Of a DNA stretch of 40,827 bases, positions 1 through 7,964 are shown piece after piece (positions within the stretch are counted from its first letter, which is position 1; each line of letters opens with the position of its first letter). Origin of the DNA: Comamonas composti DSM 21721 (lineage in GTDB: Bacteria; Pseudomonadota; Gammaproteobacteria; Burkholderiales; Burkholderiaceae_C); assembly GCF_000429845.1 (NCBI RefSeq), contig NZ_KE386975.1, positions 1-40,827 of the forward strand, read 5' to 3'. The position numbers and the translations under genes were made by a program. The notes under the pieces are model-generated. The model was not told where the DNA came from. It worked only from the letters and a program-made list of their open reading frames with translations, and made no database searches.

Positions 1-86
1 CTTTGCGGGCGGTCTACAGCGTTGCGAATCCTCGCAATAGCACGGCTATTGCTGCGGTGTCGCGCCTCGTATCCCATCCCGCAAAG
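1..86. repeat. Nested inverted repeat downstream of the TonB receptor gene
   Basis: Two nested inverted repeats are visible. The outer arms are CTTTGCGGG (1-9) and CCCGCAAAG (78-86). The inner arms are GCAATAGC (34-41) and GCTATTGC (45-52), both perfect, around a 3-base loop. The structure lies past the stop of the receptor gene, which is read toward it, so it could act as a terminator or be a dispersed intergenic repeat. There is no clear T-run, and the window edge cuts the left side, so the full arm length is unknown. Confidence 0.5.
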
Positions 87-122
87 ACACTGGCGCGCCG
101 CGAGGAGATCTTGAACACGCTC

Positions 123-2228
123 TTAGAAGCTGGCCGTCACGTTGAGCACATAGCGGCGGCCGTCATACACGGCGCCATAGCCGGTGTAGTCGACCTTCTT
201 GTCGAACACGTTGTAGATGCCGGCGCCCAGCTTCACGTCCTTGCGGATCGCGTAGTTCAGGCCCAGGTCCACAAAGGTGAAGGCCGGCGTGCCCTGGGAC
301 ATGCTGGTACGGCTCAGGTACTCGGAAGTCTTGCTGCGGAAGTTCAGGCGGCTCCAGACATTGAGCTGCTGGCTGGTCTTCCAGTCCAGCGTGGTGTTGA
401 ACATGTGCTTGGGCGTCTTGTTCAGTGGCTTGCCCTTGAGGTCGCCGCTCTTTTGCTCGGTGCGGGTGAAGGTGTAGTTGGCAGCCAAGCGTAGATCGGG
501 ATTGAGGTCCCAGGTGGCCGTGGCCTCGATGCCGCGCATATTGGCCTTGTCCACGTTCATGCGGTCGCTGATGAACTTGTAGGCCGTGCCCAGCACTGTG
601 CAGTTGCGGTCCACGATCGCGGAGCCCACAGGCGAAGCACCCGAGTCCGAGCAGGTGCGGATTTCGGTGATCTTGTCCTTGAAGTCGGTGTTGAACAGCG
701 TCAGGCTGCTGCTGAAGTTGCTGCGGTTATCCCACTGGACGCCGATTTCCTGGCTGGTGCTCTTCTCGGGCTTGAGGTTGGGGTTGCCGCGGATGATGGC
801 CGGATCGCCGCCGCCGCCCGTGACCTGGCCCCATTCGGCCACGGCTGCACGCAGGCCCGGAGCCTTGAAGCCGGTGGAGACGCCGCCCTTCAGGCTCAGT
901 TGTTCGTTGGCATGCCACACGCCGTACAGACGCGGGGTCCAGTGCGTACCGTAGTTCTCGTCGCGGTTCATGCGCAGGCCGGCCGTGAGCGCAAACGCGC
1001 TGGTGACCTTCCACTCGTTCTCGGCAAACAGCGCCCACTGATAGCGCTCCAGCGTGCTGATGGGGTTGGCCACCTTCATCTGGTTGCCCATGTCGTCGAG
1101 CTTTTCGTTCTTGTACGAGAAACCCAGGGAGGTCAGATGGCTGGTGCCCAGCGGCATGACGAGCTGGCTGTTGAACTCGGTGTTCTTCAGGCTCATGTCG
1201 CGACCGGGGTTGTCGGTCTTGTCATGCTGCAGATAGGTGGTGGAGGTGCCAAAGCCCCAGCGGCCGGTATGCGTCAGGGCAAACAGATTCTGGTCGTAGC
1301 CGCTGCTGGAGATGGTGTTGGGCGTGCACACACCACGGCTGCAGGATTCCCGCGCCATGCTCTTGCCGGGCGTGGATGTACGGTCTTGCAGCGTGCGCGT
1401 GGCTTCCAGCACCAGGTCATGGTCCTTGGTGGGCGTCAGGGCCAGCTTGATGGTGCCCGAGGTGGTGTCCTGCTTGTTGAAGCCGTTGAGGAAGCGGTCT
1501 TCGTTGCGGCGCGATTTCTGGCCGTAGACCTGCAGGCCCAGCATGTCCTCCTTGATCGGACCGGTCAGATAGAAGTTGCCCTGGTAGATGTCGCCGGAGT
1601 CCGAAGAGCCCTGCTGGGTGGTTTCTGCACGCACCTCGCCACCCCAGGCCTTGGCGACCTTGCGGGTGATGATGTTGATCACGCCGCCCATGGCGTCCGA
1701 GCCGTACAGCGAGGACATGGGGCCGCGTATGACTTCGATGCGCTCGATGGCCGACAGCGGAGGCAGCCAGCCTTGCTCGATACCCGCGCCGTCGCTGTTG
1801 GGACGGGTTTCACGCGTGTTCTGACGCTTGCCGTCGATGAGCAGCATGGTGTAGTTGGAGGACATGCCGCGCACGCTGATGTCGGAGCTGCTGCCGCCAC
1901 CGGTGACCAGCACGCCGGGCACGTCGCGCAGCGCATCCGTGACATCGCGGTAGGCGCGCTTTTCGAGCTCGGCACGTGGGATCACCGTGACCGATGCGGG
2001 TGCATCCTCGACCGCCTGCTCAAAGCCCGAGGCCGTCACGACGACGGCGCCCATGGTGGTTTCCTTGGCCTCGGTCTGGGCATGGGCGGCGCCCATGGCC
2101 AGGGCGGCGCTCAGGGCTGCGACCAGGGGGGCAGGACGCAGGCGGCCCAGGCCGGGCTGGTGTGCGAAAGCAATGAGGGACATGGCCGGAGCGTGCGAGG
2201 CTCCAGTCGCGGTGAGGTTAGAAGGCAT
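123..2228 (-). CDS. TonB-dependent outer-membrane receptor, FepA/CirA-like (ferric siderophore type)
   Basis: Outer-membrane gated beta-barrel that would import a ferric chelate using TonB-ExbBD energy. The 701-residue product has a long signal region ending in AHAQ near residue 50 and a TonB-box-like stretch (MGAVVVTA). A plug domain follows, with VEDAPASVTVI, DVPGVLV, ISVRGM, LLIDGKRQ and IEVIRGPMSSLYGSDAMGG. The barrel ends in a C-terminal Phe, usual for outer-membrane proteins. Length fits the family (650-750). I chose the start at 2228 because GGGAGC sits 6 bases upstream; a start 10 codons further out is open but has no such site. A Fur-box-like sequence lies about 180 bases upstream, so iron repression is likely. 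The plug resembles catecholate or colicin I receptors, but the ligand cannot be read from sequence. Confidence 0.9.
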   Translation of the reverse strand: MPSNLTATGASHAPAMSLIAFAHQPGLGRLRPAPLVAALSAALAMGAAHAQTEAKETTMGAVVVTASGFEQAVEDAPASVTVIPRAELEKRAYRDVTDALRDVPGVLVTGGGSSSDISVRGMSSNYTMLLIDGKRQNTRETRPNSDGAGIEQGWLPPLSAIERIEVIRGPMSSLYGSDAMGGVINIITRKVAKAWGGEVRAETTQQGSSDSGDIYQGNFYLTGPIKEDMLGLQVYGQKSRRNEDRFLNGFNKQDTTSGTIKLALTPTKDHDLVLEATRTLQDRTSTPGKSMARESCSRGVCTPNTISSSGYDQNLFALTHTGRWGFGTSTTYLQHDKTDNPGRDMSLKNTEFNSQLVMPLGTSHLTSLGFSYKNEKLDDMGNQMKVANPISTLERYQWALFAENEWKVTSAFALTAGLRMNRDENYGTHWTPRLYGVWHANEQLSLKGGVSTGFKAPGLRAAVAEWGQVTGGGGDPAIIRGNPNLKPEKSTSQEIGVQWDNRSNFSSSLTLFNTDFKDKITEIRTCSDSGASPVGSAIVDRNCTVLGTAYKFISDRMNVDKANMRGIEATATWDLNPDLRLAANYTFTRTEQKSGDLKGKPLNKTPKHMFNTTLDWKTSQQLNVWSRLNFRSKTSEYLSRTSMSQGTPAFTFVDLGLNYAIRKDVKLGAGIYNVFDKKVDYTGYGAVYDGRRYVLNVTASF

Positions 2229-2322
2229 GGAAAGCTCCCAGAGAAAATTCGTGAACAATTCCGAGCAGGTTGGCTGTCACTGACTCACCCTCTGGGGGTG
2301 GCTGTTGGCATGTCCTGTATGA

Positions 2323-2390
2323 ACAAGCGAGGCGCTTGTCAGGCCATTGACATATCAGCGATTGCTGCAGAAGCCATGTGAATATGGCCT
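2323..2390 (-). promoter_or_regulatory. Inverted repeats in the receptor mRNA leader
   Basis: Two perfect 7-base inverted repeats lie in the untranslated leader: ACAAGCG/CGCTTGT with a 3-base loop (2323-2339), and AGGCCAT/ATGGCCT with a 36-base loop (2341-2390). Neither is followed by a T-run on the transcribed strand, so simple termination is unlikely. They may be RNA structure or operator sequence. Confidence 0.3.
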
Positions 2391-2408
2391 CTTGCAAGGA
2401 AGAGTGTT

Positions 2409-2427
2409 GATATTAAGAATCATTTTT
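2409..2427 (-). promoter_or_regulatory. Fur-box-like operator upstream of the TonB receptor
   Basis: Read on the minus strand this is AAAAATGATTCTTAATATC, which matches 13 of 19 positions of the classical Fur consensus GATAATGATAATCATTATC, including an intact AATGAT block. It lies in a strikingly AT-rich patch and overlaps a possible -10 element, as expected for repression by Fur-Fe(II). Confidence 0.55.
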
Positions 2428-2639
2428 ATTCTAATAAATATTTTAAAAAATATGTAATACCTTGCATGTCATTCAGAGCATGAATCGGGCTTGCCGGCGC
2501 TTGCCCGGCGATGCGTGAATCGCCTGAAATCCAGTCTGGGCGCGTGTTTCAGCTTTTCAGGTGTCGAGCATGCACGGGCTCTGACGGGCTGCAGATTGTG
2601 TCTGCTAGCTACAACATTCGGTATCAGCGCCAGGGCTGA

Positions 2640-2676
2640 AAACAAAAAATCCCGCAGAGCTTGCACTCTGCGGGAT
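2640..2676 (-). terminator. Rho-independent terminator of the tRNA gene
   Basis: A perfect 11-base stem (ATCCCGCAGAG at 2649-2659, CTCTGCGGGAT at 2666-2676) closes a 6-base loop. On the minus strand it runs into TTTTTTGTTTTC. It begins 8 bases past the tRNA 3' CCA. Confidence 0.9.
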
Positions 2677-2683
2677 GAATGTT

Positions 2684-2760
2684 TGGTGGTCGTAGAGGGA
2701 CTTGAACCTTCGACATCAGCATTATGAATGCTGCGCTCTAACCAACTGAGCTATACGACC
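2684..2760 (-). tRNA. tRNA-Met (anticodon CAU, elongator-like)
   Basis: A 77-base cloverleaf including an encoded CCA. The acceptor stem is GGTCGTA/TACGACC with discriminator A. The D arm contains AGCTCAGTTGGTTAGAGC, the anticodon stem CAGCA/TGCTG encloses the loop TTCATAA (anticodon CAT), and the T arm contains GGTTCAAGTCC. The paired first base argues against initiator tRNA, which carries an unpaired 1-72 position. A CAU tRNA could also be the lysidine-modified tRNA-Ile2, so elongator Met is the likely but not certain identity. Confidence 0.9.
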
Positions 2761-2771
2761 GACAGAACGAG

Positions 2772-2800
2772 ATTATATACCGAATTTTCAGGTGTTCGAG
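2772..2800 (-). promoter_or_regulatory. Promoter of the tRNA-Met gene
   Basis: A perfect TATAAT (minus strand, 2777 down to 2772) sits about 11 bases before the mature tRNA 5' end. The -35 region, inside the end of the enoyl-CoA hydratase gene, is weak (TCGAAC-like), so the extended AT-rich -10 probably does most of the work. Confidence 0.6.
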
Positions 2801-3567
2801 AATTGCGCGGCACGCTTGTTCAAAAAGGCATCCATGCCTTCCTTCTGGTCCTGGGTCGCGAACAGCGAGTGGAACAGGCGGCGCTCGAACATGATGCCGT
2901 CGGCCAGCGTGCCTTCAAAGGCGCGGTTCACGGATTCCTTGGCTGCCATGACCGCAATCTGCGAGAAGCCGCAGATGATGAGTGCGGCGCCCAGGGTTTC
3001 TTCCATGAGCTTGTCATGCGCCACGACGCGGCTGACCAGGCCTGCACGTTCGGCCTCCGCCGCGTCCATCATGCGGGCGGTCAGGGCCATGTCCATGGCC
3101 TTGGACTTGCCCACGGCGCGCGGCAGACGCTGGGTGCCGCCTGCGCCGGGGATCACGCCCAGCTTGATTTCGGGCTGGCCGAATCTGGCGTTGTCGGCTG
3201 CGATGATGAAGTCGCACATCATGGCCAGCTCGCAGCCGCCGCCCAGTGCATAGCCGCTGACGGCAGCGATCACGGGCTTGCGGATGCTGCGTATGGTCTC
3301 CCAGTTGCGCGTGATGTAGTCGCCCTTGTAGGCGTCGGCAAAGCTGTACTTGGCCATGGCTGCGATGTCGGCGCCGGCCGCAAAGGCTTTTTCGCTGCCG
3401 GTGATGATCATGCAGCCGATGCGCTCGTCGGCATCAAAGGCCTTGAGGGCCTGGCCGAGCTCGTCCATGAGCTGGTCGTTCAGGGCATTGAGTTGCTTGG
3501 GGCGGTTGAGCGTGATGATGCCGACCTTGTCCGCCTCCACGCGGACTTCAATCATTTCGTAGGCCAA
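2788..3567 (-). CDS. Enoyl-CoA hydratase (crotonase family), TTG start
   Basis: Hydrates 2-enoyl-CoA to 3-hydroxyacyl-CoA in fatty-acid or aromatic-CoA breakdown, in the cytoplasm. The 259-residue product begins (M)AYEMIEV and shows [15 protein letters not shown], the oxyanion-hole segment AAGADIAAM, and GGGCELAM followed by [19 protein letters not shown]. The two catalytic glutamates are at about 113 and 133, so an active hydratase is expected. Length matches the family. I chose the TTG at 3565-3567 because AGGAGA stands 6 bases before it and homologues start AYE; the longer upstream frame gives a non-family extension. It stands alone, with the tRNA promoter inside its 3' end. Substrate chain length cannot be read. 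Confidence 0.93.
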   Translation of the reverse strand: MAYEMIEVRVEADKVGIITLNRPKQLNALNDQLMDELGQALKAFDADERIGCMIITGSEKAFAAGADIAAMAKYSFADAYKGDYITRNWETIRSIRKPVIAAVSGYALGGGCELAMMCDFIIAADNARFGQPEIKLGVIPGAGGTQRLPRAVGKSKAMDMALTARMMDAAEAERAGLVSRVVAHDKLMEETLGAALIICGFSQIAVMAAKESVNRAFEGTLADGIMFERRLFHSLFATQDQKEGMDAFLNKRAAQFSNT

Positions 3568-3708
3568 GAGAGTCTCCTGCAGGTTTGTTATGGCAAAAAA
3601 GTGACCATTGCCAGGACACTGGCGGCCACTTGAAGGCTGCAAGAATAACCTGCAAGCGGCTCCGGGCCCAGCAGCCGGCGGGCGGTGGCTCAGGGGCGCT
3701 GGCGGGGT

Positions 3709-5604
3709 TCAGGCCGGTTGGGCCTGCCCGCCCAGCCAGCGCTGGGCGGCTTCGGCGTCCGTGATCTCCAGGCCCAGGTTGCTGGGCGCCTGCGCGGCAG
3801 AGGCTGGCGAGCTGGCAGTTTTTGCATCGTCGCTGTCGCTTTTCTCGCCGCTTGCGGCTGCCTGCACCAGGGCCCAGTCGAGCTGGAGCGCGAGCAGTTC
3901 GCGGTCGCGGGCGACCCAGGCCTGTACCTGCGGGGCCGGGCCTGCATAAAGGCTCAGGTCGTCCAGGCGGTTGAGGCGCCAGCGCCTGGGCTCGGCTTCC
4001 TGCGATCCGGCTGCCACTTCCAGCGCCAGCCATTCGTCGCCGGCCATGAAGCCGGCCTGCTCGGCCAGGCTGCCGCGCAGCACGGTCTTGATGTGGATGC
4101 TGTGACTCTCCTGCACGCGCAGGCCCAGGCGCTGGGCCAGTTGCGCGGGCTCGGCCCTGGCCTTGATGCCATGGGCGGCGAGCAGCTCGGCCAGGGGCAG
4201 CTCGCTCTTGCCATGCACCCATTGGGCGATCTCGGCTTCGAAGCTGCGCCCGCCAAGCTCCTGCAGCACGGTCAGCACATCGTCCTCGCCCATGGGACCG
4301 GCCTCGCAGCGCAGCCAGAGCGCGCGCATCACCTCGTCCAGCGTGGTCCGGCCTTCGCGGCGCAGCGTGAGGTCCAGGCACAGCGCGACCAGGGCGCCCT
4401 TGGTGTAGTAGCTCACGGTCTGGTTGGGCGTGTTCTCGTCCTGGCGGTAGTACTTGACCCAGGCGTCGAAGCTGGCCTGGGCCACGGATTGTTCGTGCCG
4501 GCCCGGCGTCTGCAGCACCTGGTTGATGGTGCGCGTGATCAGCTTCAGATACTGGGCGCTGTCCAGCAGGCCTGCGCGGCGCAGCAGCAGGTCGTCGTAG
4601 TAGCTGGTGAAGCCTTCGAAGAACCACAGCAGTTCGGTGTAGTTCTCGCTCTCGTAGTCGTAGCGCGAAAACTCCCGGGGGCGCAGGCGCTTGACGTTCC
4701 AGGTGTGAAAATATTCGTGGCTGATCAGGCCCAGCAGGGTGGTGTAGCCATCGGCGGCCTTGGCCAGGCCCTGGCGCGGCAGGTCGCGGCGGCCGCAGAT
4801 CAGGGCCGTGGAGTTGCGGTGCTCCAGGCCCCCATAACCGTCATCCACGGCATTGAGCATGAAGACATAGCGTTGCATGGGCGGGTGCGTGGCGGCCTCG
4901 CCCTCGCCGTGCCAGAACGCAATCAGGGTCTCGCAGATTTTTTGCGTGTCGGCCAGCAGGCGCGCGCCGTCGAAGCCGGGTGTGGCGCCGGCCACCACGA
5001 AGCTGTGGGGTATGCCGGCGGCCGTGAACTCGCCGCGCCAAAAGCGCCCGAGCTCCACGGGGCAGTCCACGAGCTCGTCGTAGTCGGCTGCGCGGTAGAT
5101 GCCCCAGCCCTGGGCGTCGGCTGTCACGGCCTCCAGCCCCGTGGCCACTTGCCAGGTGCTGGTGGCCGGGCTGGGGGCGAGCTCCAGCGTATGTGCGGCC
5201 TGCTCCTGGCCGTGCACGCGCAGGCACAGGCTGGTGCCGTTGAAAAAACCGCGCCGGCTGTCGAGCCAGGCCGTGCGCACGGAGTTGTCGTAGGCGCAGA
5301 ACTGATAGCTGACGACCACGGGCAGGTCGGCGCTGCAGTCGATCTCCCAGAGATTCTTGGCTAGCTGCCTGAGGGCGGTGCTGCGCCCGTCCTGCTCGGC
5401 GCTCAGCGCCTGGAGGTTCTTGGAGAATTCGCGCACCAGATAGCTGCCCGGAATCCAGACCGGCAGCGAAAGCCGCTGGCGCGCGGCAGGGCGGGCAATC
5501 CGCAGCTGCACGCTGAACAGGTGTGCGTGCAGGTCATGGGCCTGCACGCGATAGTGCAGACCGGCTGCGGCAGAGGATCCGGGGCGCTGGGCGGTGGCGG
5601 GCAT
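3709..5604 (-). CDS. M61-family glycyl-type aminopeptidase with PDZ domain
   Basis: Predicted zinc metallopeptidase of 631 residues. The N-terminal beta domain contains SLPVWIPGSYLVREFSKN. The catalytic domain has the zinc motif HEYFH (His296, Glu297, His300) followed by TWNVKRLRP and the third ligand candidate Glu330 in LLWFFEGFTSYYDD. The conserved YGGLEHRNST precedes it. A PDZ-like segment lies around residues 480-570 (IHIKTVLRGSLAEQAGF, typical GL-x-x-A form). No signal peptide is obvious, so a cytoplasmic place is possible. The start at 5604 has GGAG 6 bases upstream. The family includes glycyl aminopeptidases, but the natural substrate here is unknown. It lies 121 bases downstream of dsbC, same strand. 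Confidence 0.88.
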   Translation of the reverse strand: MPATAQRPGSSAAAGLHYRVQAHDLHAHLFSVQLRIARPAARQRLSLPVWIPGSYLVREFSKNLQALSAEQDGRSTALRQLAKNLWEIDCSADLPVVVSYQFCAYDNSVRTAWLDSRRGFFNGTSLCLRVHGQEQAAHTLELAPSPATSTWQVATGLEAVTADAQGWGIYRAADYDELVDCPVELGRFWRGEFTAAGIPHSFVVAGATPGFDGARLLADTQKICETLIAFWHGEGEAATHPPMQRYVFMLNAVDDGYGGLEHRNSTALICGRRDLPRQGLAKAADGYTTLLGLISHEYFHTWNVKRLRPREFSRYDYESENYTELLWFFEGFTSYYDDLLLRRAGLLDSAQYLKLITRTINQVLQTPGRHEQSVAQASFDAWVKYYRQDENTPNQTVSYYTKGALVALCLDLTLRREGRTTLDEVMRALWLRCEAGPMGEDDVLTVLQELGGRSFEAEIAQWVHGKSELPLAELLAAHGIKARAEPAQLAQRLGLRVQESHSIHIKTVLRGSLAEQAGFMAGDEWLALEVAAGSQEAEPRRWRLNRLDDLSLYAGPAPQVQAWVARDRELLALQLDWALVQAAASGEKSDSDDAKTASSPASAAQAPSNLGLEITDAEAAQRWLGGQAQPA

Positions 5605-5725
5605 TCAAACTCCTGCAAAACGGGTGCCGGCAGGAGTTGAGGCTCCCACCTTGAATGGGATGGCGGGCCGGGGCGGGCCCGGCGATCGAAGAGCGCAAAC
5701 CCGCTCCTGGATCGCGGAGATGTTC

Positions 5726-6442
5726 TTAGCGCTGTTCGGCAGCGACCAGGTTCTTCTCGACTTCCTGGGCGCTGATGGCTCCGGGAATGCGTGCGTTGTT
5801 GGAGAAGATGATGGTCGGCGTGCCCGTGATCTTGTACTTGCGGCCATAGGCCAGGTTGCGCTGCAGGGCCGAGGTGTCGCACTGCACTGCGGCCGGGTTC
5901 TTGTCGCGCAGCATCATGTCGGCCCAGGCCGTGGCGGGCTCCTTGGCGCACCAGATATTGCGCGACTTCTCGGCCGAGTCGGGGCTCAGGATGGGGTAGA
6001 GGAACAGGTAGACCGTGACGTTGTCCACGTTCTGCATGTCGCGCTCGAAGCGCTTGCAGTATCCGCAGTTGGGGTCTTCGAACACGGCCATCTTGCGTTC
6101 GCCCTTGCCGTGGACGATGGTGATCGCATCCTTGAGCGGCAGGTGCTTGAAGTCCACGGCCGTGAGCTGGGTCATGCGGTCTTCGGTCAGGTTGCGCTTG
6201 GCCTTGGTGTCTATGAGCTCGCCCTGGATCAGGTAATTGCCCTTGGCATCGGTGTAGAACAGGTCCGTGCCCACGCGCACCTCGAACAGGCCGAACATGG
6301 GGGTGGGCCGGATCTCGTCGATCTTCTCCAACTGGGGAATGCGCTCGATCAGGGTCTTGCGCAAGGCGCTGGTGTCCTGGGCATGGGCGCTGGCCCCAAG
6401 GCCCAGGCAGGCAACGGTCAGCAGGCTGGCAAAGAATTTCAT
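5726..6442 (-). CDS. dsbC: Thiol:disulfide interchange protein DsbC
   Basis: Periplasmic disulfide isomerase, kept reduced by DsbD in known systems. The 238-residue product has a signal peptide (MKFFASLLTVACLGLGASAHA, cleaved near residue 20). An N-terminal dimerisation domain (about 25-85, PMFGLFEVRVG and GNYLIQGELID) is followed by a thioredoxin-fold domain with FEDPNCGYCKRFE; the redox cysteines are 126 and 129. CGYC is the normal DsbC motif. Two further cysteines occur later (IWCAKEP and VQCDTSA), consistent with the structural pair in the family. The start at 6442 gives a proper signal peptide; the longer frame does not. Confidence 0.93.
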   Translation of the reverse strand: MKFFASLLTVACLGLGASAHAQDTSALRKTLIERIPQLEKIDEIRPTPMFGLFEVRVGTDLFYTDAKGNYLIQGELIDTKAKRNLTEDRMTQLTAVDFKHLPLKDAITIVHGKGERKMAVFEDPNCGYCKRFERDMQNVDNVTVYLFLYPILSPDSAEKSRNIWCAKEPATAWADMMLRDKNPAAVQCDTSALQRNLAYGRKYKITGTPTIIFSNNARIPGAISAQEVEKNLVAAEQR

Positions 6443-6559
6443 GGCAAAAGAGTTATCAGATGGGCTGTGGCCGCGCTGACAGAGGTTGATGTGAGGGAGA
6501 AAGCCGCCAGGGAGGCGGCGCGAAATGGGTAGGAGTCGCAAGCGCGCAAAGGGTTCACT

Positions 6560-7675
6560 TCAGTGGCTCATGGCCTGGCGCGCAACCCAGTGCTTGACCG
6601 GGCCCAGGCGCTCAAAGCCCTTCATGCCGAGATTGCGCAGCATCTGCACGGGCACTTCGGGGCGCGCGAACAGCTGCTGCAGACCATCCATGGCCAGGCC
6701 CATCGGTGCCAGGGCGGCCTTGCGCTCGCGCTCGTAGCGGCGCAGCAGGCGCAGGTCGGCCGTGCTGCGCCAGTAGGCACGCTCTTGCAGAATGCGCGCC
6801 AGAGCCTGCACGTCGCCCAGCCCCAGGTTCAGGCCCTGACCGGCGAGCGGGTGGATGTTGTGGGCCGCATCGGCCACCAGCACCCAGCTGCGTGCGGCGT
6901 CGCCGGGCATGCGGCCGCACCAGTGGTCGGCTGCGGCCTGCTGCAGGGGCCAGCACATGCGCGCCGCGCTCAGGCTCAGCGAGCCCAGCGCGTTCTGGCT
7001 GATGGCCTGCAGGTGCTCGGCAAAATCCTGCGCGTCGGCAGCCTGCCAGGCCTGGGCCTGCTCGGGGGCCGTGGACCAGACCACGCCGACCTCCTGACCC
7101 TGGGCGCCATCCAGCGGCAGAAAGGCCAGAATGCCTTCGTTGCTGAACCACTGGCGTGCGCTCTGGCCGTGGGGCAATTCACAGCGCAGCCGCGTGGCAA
7201 GCGCATGCTGGGGGTAGGGGGTGATCGCAAAGTCCACGCCGAACTCGCTGCGCGTGCGGCTGGAGCGGCCTTCGCAGACGGCGGTCAGCGGCGCGTCCAC
7301 GGGCTCGGACACGACCTCGACCATGGGCTGGTAGCGCACGGCTTCTGCAAGGCGCTGTTCGAGCGCGGGCACATCGACGATCCAGGCCAGCGCATCCACG
7401 CCCTGGCTGGCAGCATCGAACTGCACGGAGCCATCGAGGTCGCCAAAGACCTGCATTTGCGTCACGGCCGTGGCGTGCTCTTCGTCGGGCCAGCAGCGCA
7501 ATTGCTGCAGCAGGGTGCGTGAGCTGGCGTTGAGCGCGTAGGCGCGCACATCGGCAGCCTGGGGCTTGGGGCCGGCCACCAGCGCCACGCTCAGGCGCTC
7601 GCGCGCCAGCAACAAGGCCAGGGCGCGGCCTGCAATGCCGGCCCCGCGAATACATACATCAAAGGTTTGCGCCAT
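6560..7675 (-). CDS. FAD-dependent UbiH/UbiF/COQ6-type hydroxylase
   Basis: Flavin monooxygenase of 371 residues, probably a ring hydroxylase of ubiquinone synthesis. The FAD-binding motif GAGIAG is at residues 11-16 directly after the first beta strand (MAQTFDVCIR). The second FAD motif (VADAAHNIHPLAGQGLNLGL) has the D-A-A-H-x-x-x-P-x-x-G-Q-G pattern typical of UbiH/VisC. The length is a little short of the usual 380-410. The start at 7675 puts the Rossmann strand at the N-terminus; the frame extends 43 codons further without family character. It is read toward dsbC (117-base gap). Which ring position it modifies cannot be told. Confidence 0.88.
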   Translation of the reverse strand: MAQTFDVCIRGAGIAGRALALLLARERLSVALVAGPKPQAADVRAYALNASSRTLLQQLRCWPDEEHATAVTQMQVFGDLDGSVQFDAASQGVDALAWIVDVPALEQRLAEAVRYQPMVEVVSEPVDAPLTAVCEGRSSRTRSEFGVDFAITPYPQHALATRLRCELPHGQSARQWFSNEGILAFLPLDGAQGQEVGVVWSTAPEQAQAWQAADAQDFAEHLQAISQNALGSLSLSAARMCWPLQQAAADHWCGRMPGDAARSWVLVADAAHNIHPLAGQGLNLGLGDVQALARILQERAYWRSTADLRLLRRYERERKAALAPMGLAMDGLQQLFARPEVPVQMLRNLGMKGFERLGPVKHWVARQAMSH

Positions 7676-7850
7676 GGCCGGCATTGTAGAAGTCTGGCCG
7701 GGCCTGCCGGCCGCTGCCGCGCAAAGCCTGCAGCTTTTGCTGGCACAGTCGGCTGCAGGGCCATAGGCGCGGGCGCCGGCAAGCCCATGGCCGCAGTAAG
7801 ACAATCGGCTGGCCCAGCCTGCTTCGATTGCGCGGAGATCACAAAAACAT

Positions 7851-7928
7851 GAGCTGCTAGCGCTTGTTGGTATTCACTTTCAGATGCTTTTTGATTTGAA
7901 ACCCATATGAGGCAAGCGCTGGCAGCTC
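7851..7928. repeat. Comamonadaceae-type intergenic inverted repeat, terminator-like
   Basis: Arms GAGCTGCTAGCGCTTG (7851-7866) and CAAGCGCTGGCAGCTC (7913-7928) pair over 16 positions with one T-G mismatch, which becomes a G-U pair in RNA. They enclose a 46-base loop. TCTTTTTAATGG follows on the plus strand and ATGTTTTTGTG on the minus strand, so it could terminate in both directions. It lies between two divergent genes, where no terminator is needed, which suits a dispersed element. The core AGCTGCTAGCGCTT recurs at 30101-30114. Confidence 0.65.
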
Positions 7929-7964
7929 TCTTTTTAATGGAGTGGCGTCCGAGGTTTTTGATCC

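Larger units (their letters stand above)
2229..2639 (-). other. Gene-free region: promoter and leader of the TonB receptor
   Basis: About 410 bases without a convincing gene. The part from roughly 2229 to 2450 holds the Fur-like box, a possible -10 element (TAATAT on the minus strand, 2410-2415) and two inverted repeats in the leader. The segment 2450-2640 separates this promoter from the tRNA terminator; I see nothing definite in it. Short open frames here lack ribosome-binding sites. Confidence 0.5.

Noticed and set aside
900..2381. 493-codon open frame on the plus strand opposite the TonB receptor
   Set aside because: It is the antisense shadow of a well-supported gene in GC-rich DNA, with no ribosome site and low-complexity composition. 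Similar long shadows occur at 3685-5364, 16115-18220 and 32363-34015 and were left out for the same reason.
2684..2760. tRNA-Met as integration site for a mobile element
   Set aside because: No duplicated tRNA 3' end, integrase or foreign-looking genes are seen on either side; neighbours are ordinary chromosomal genes.
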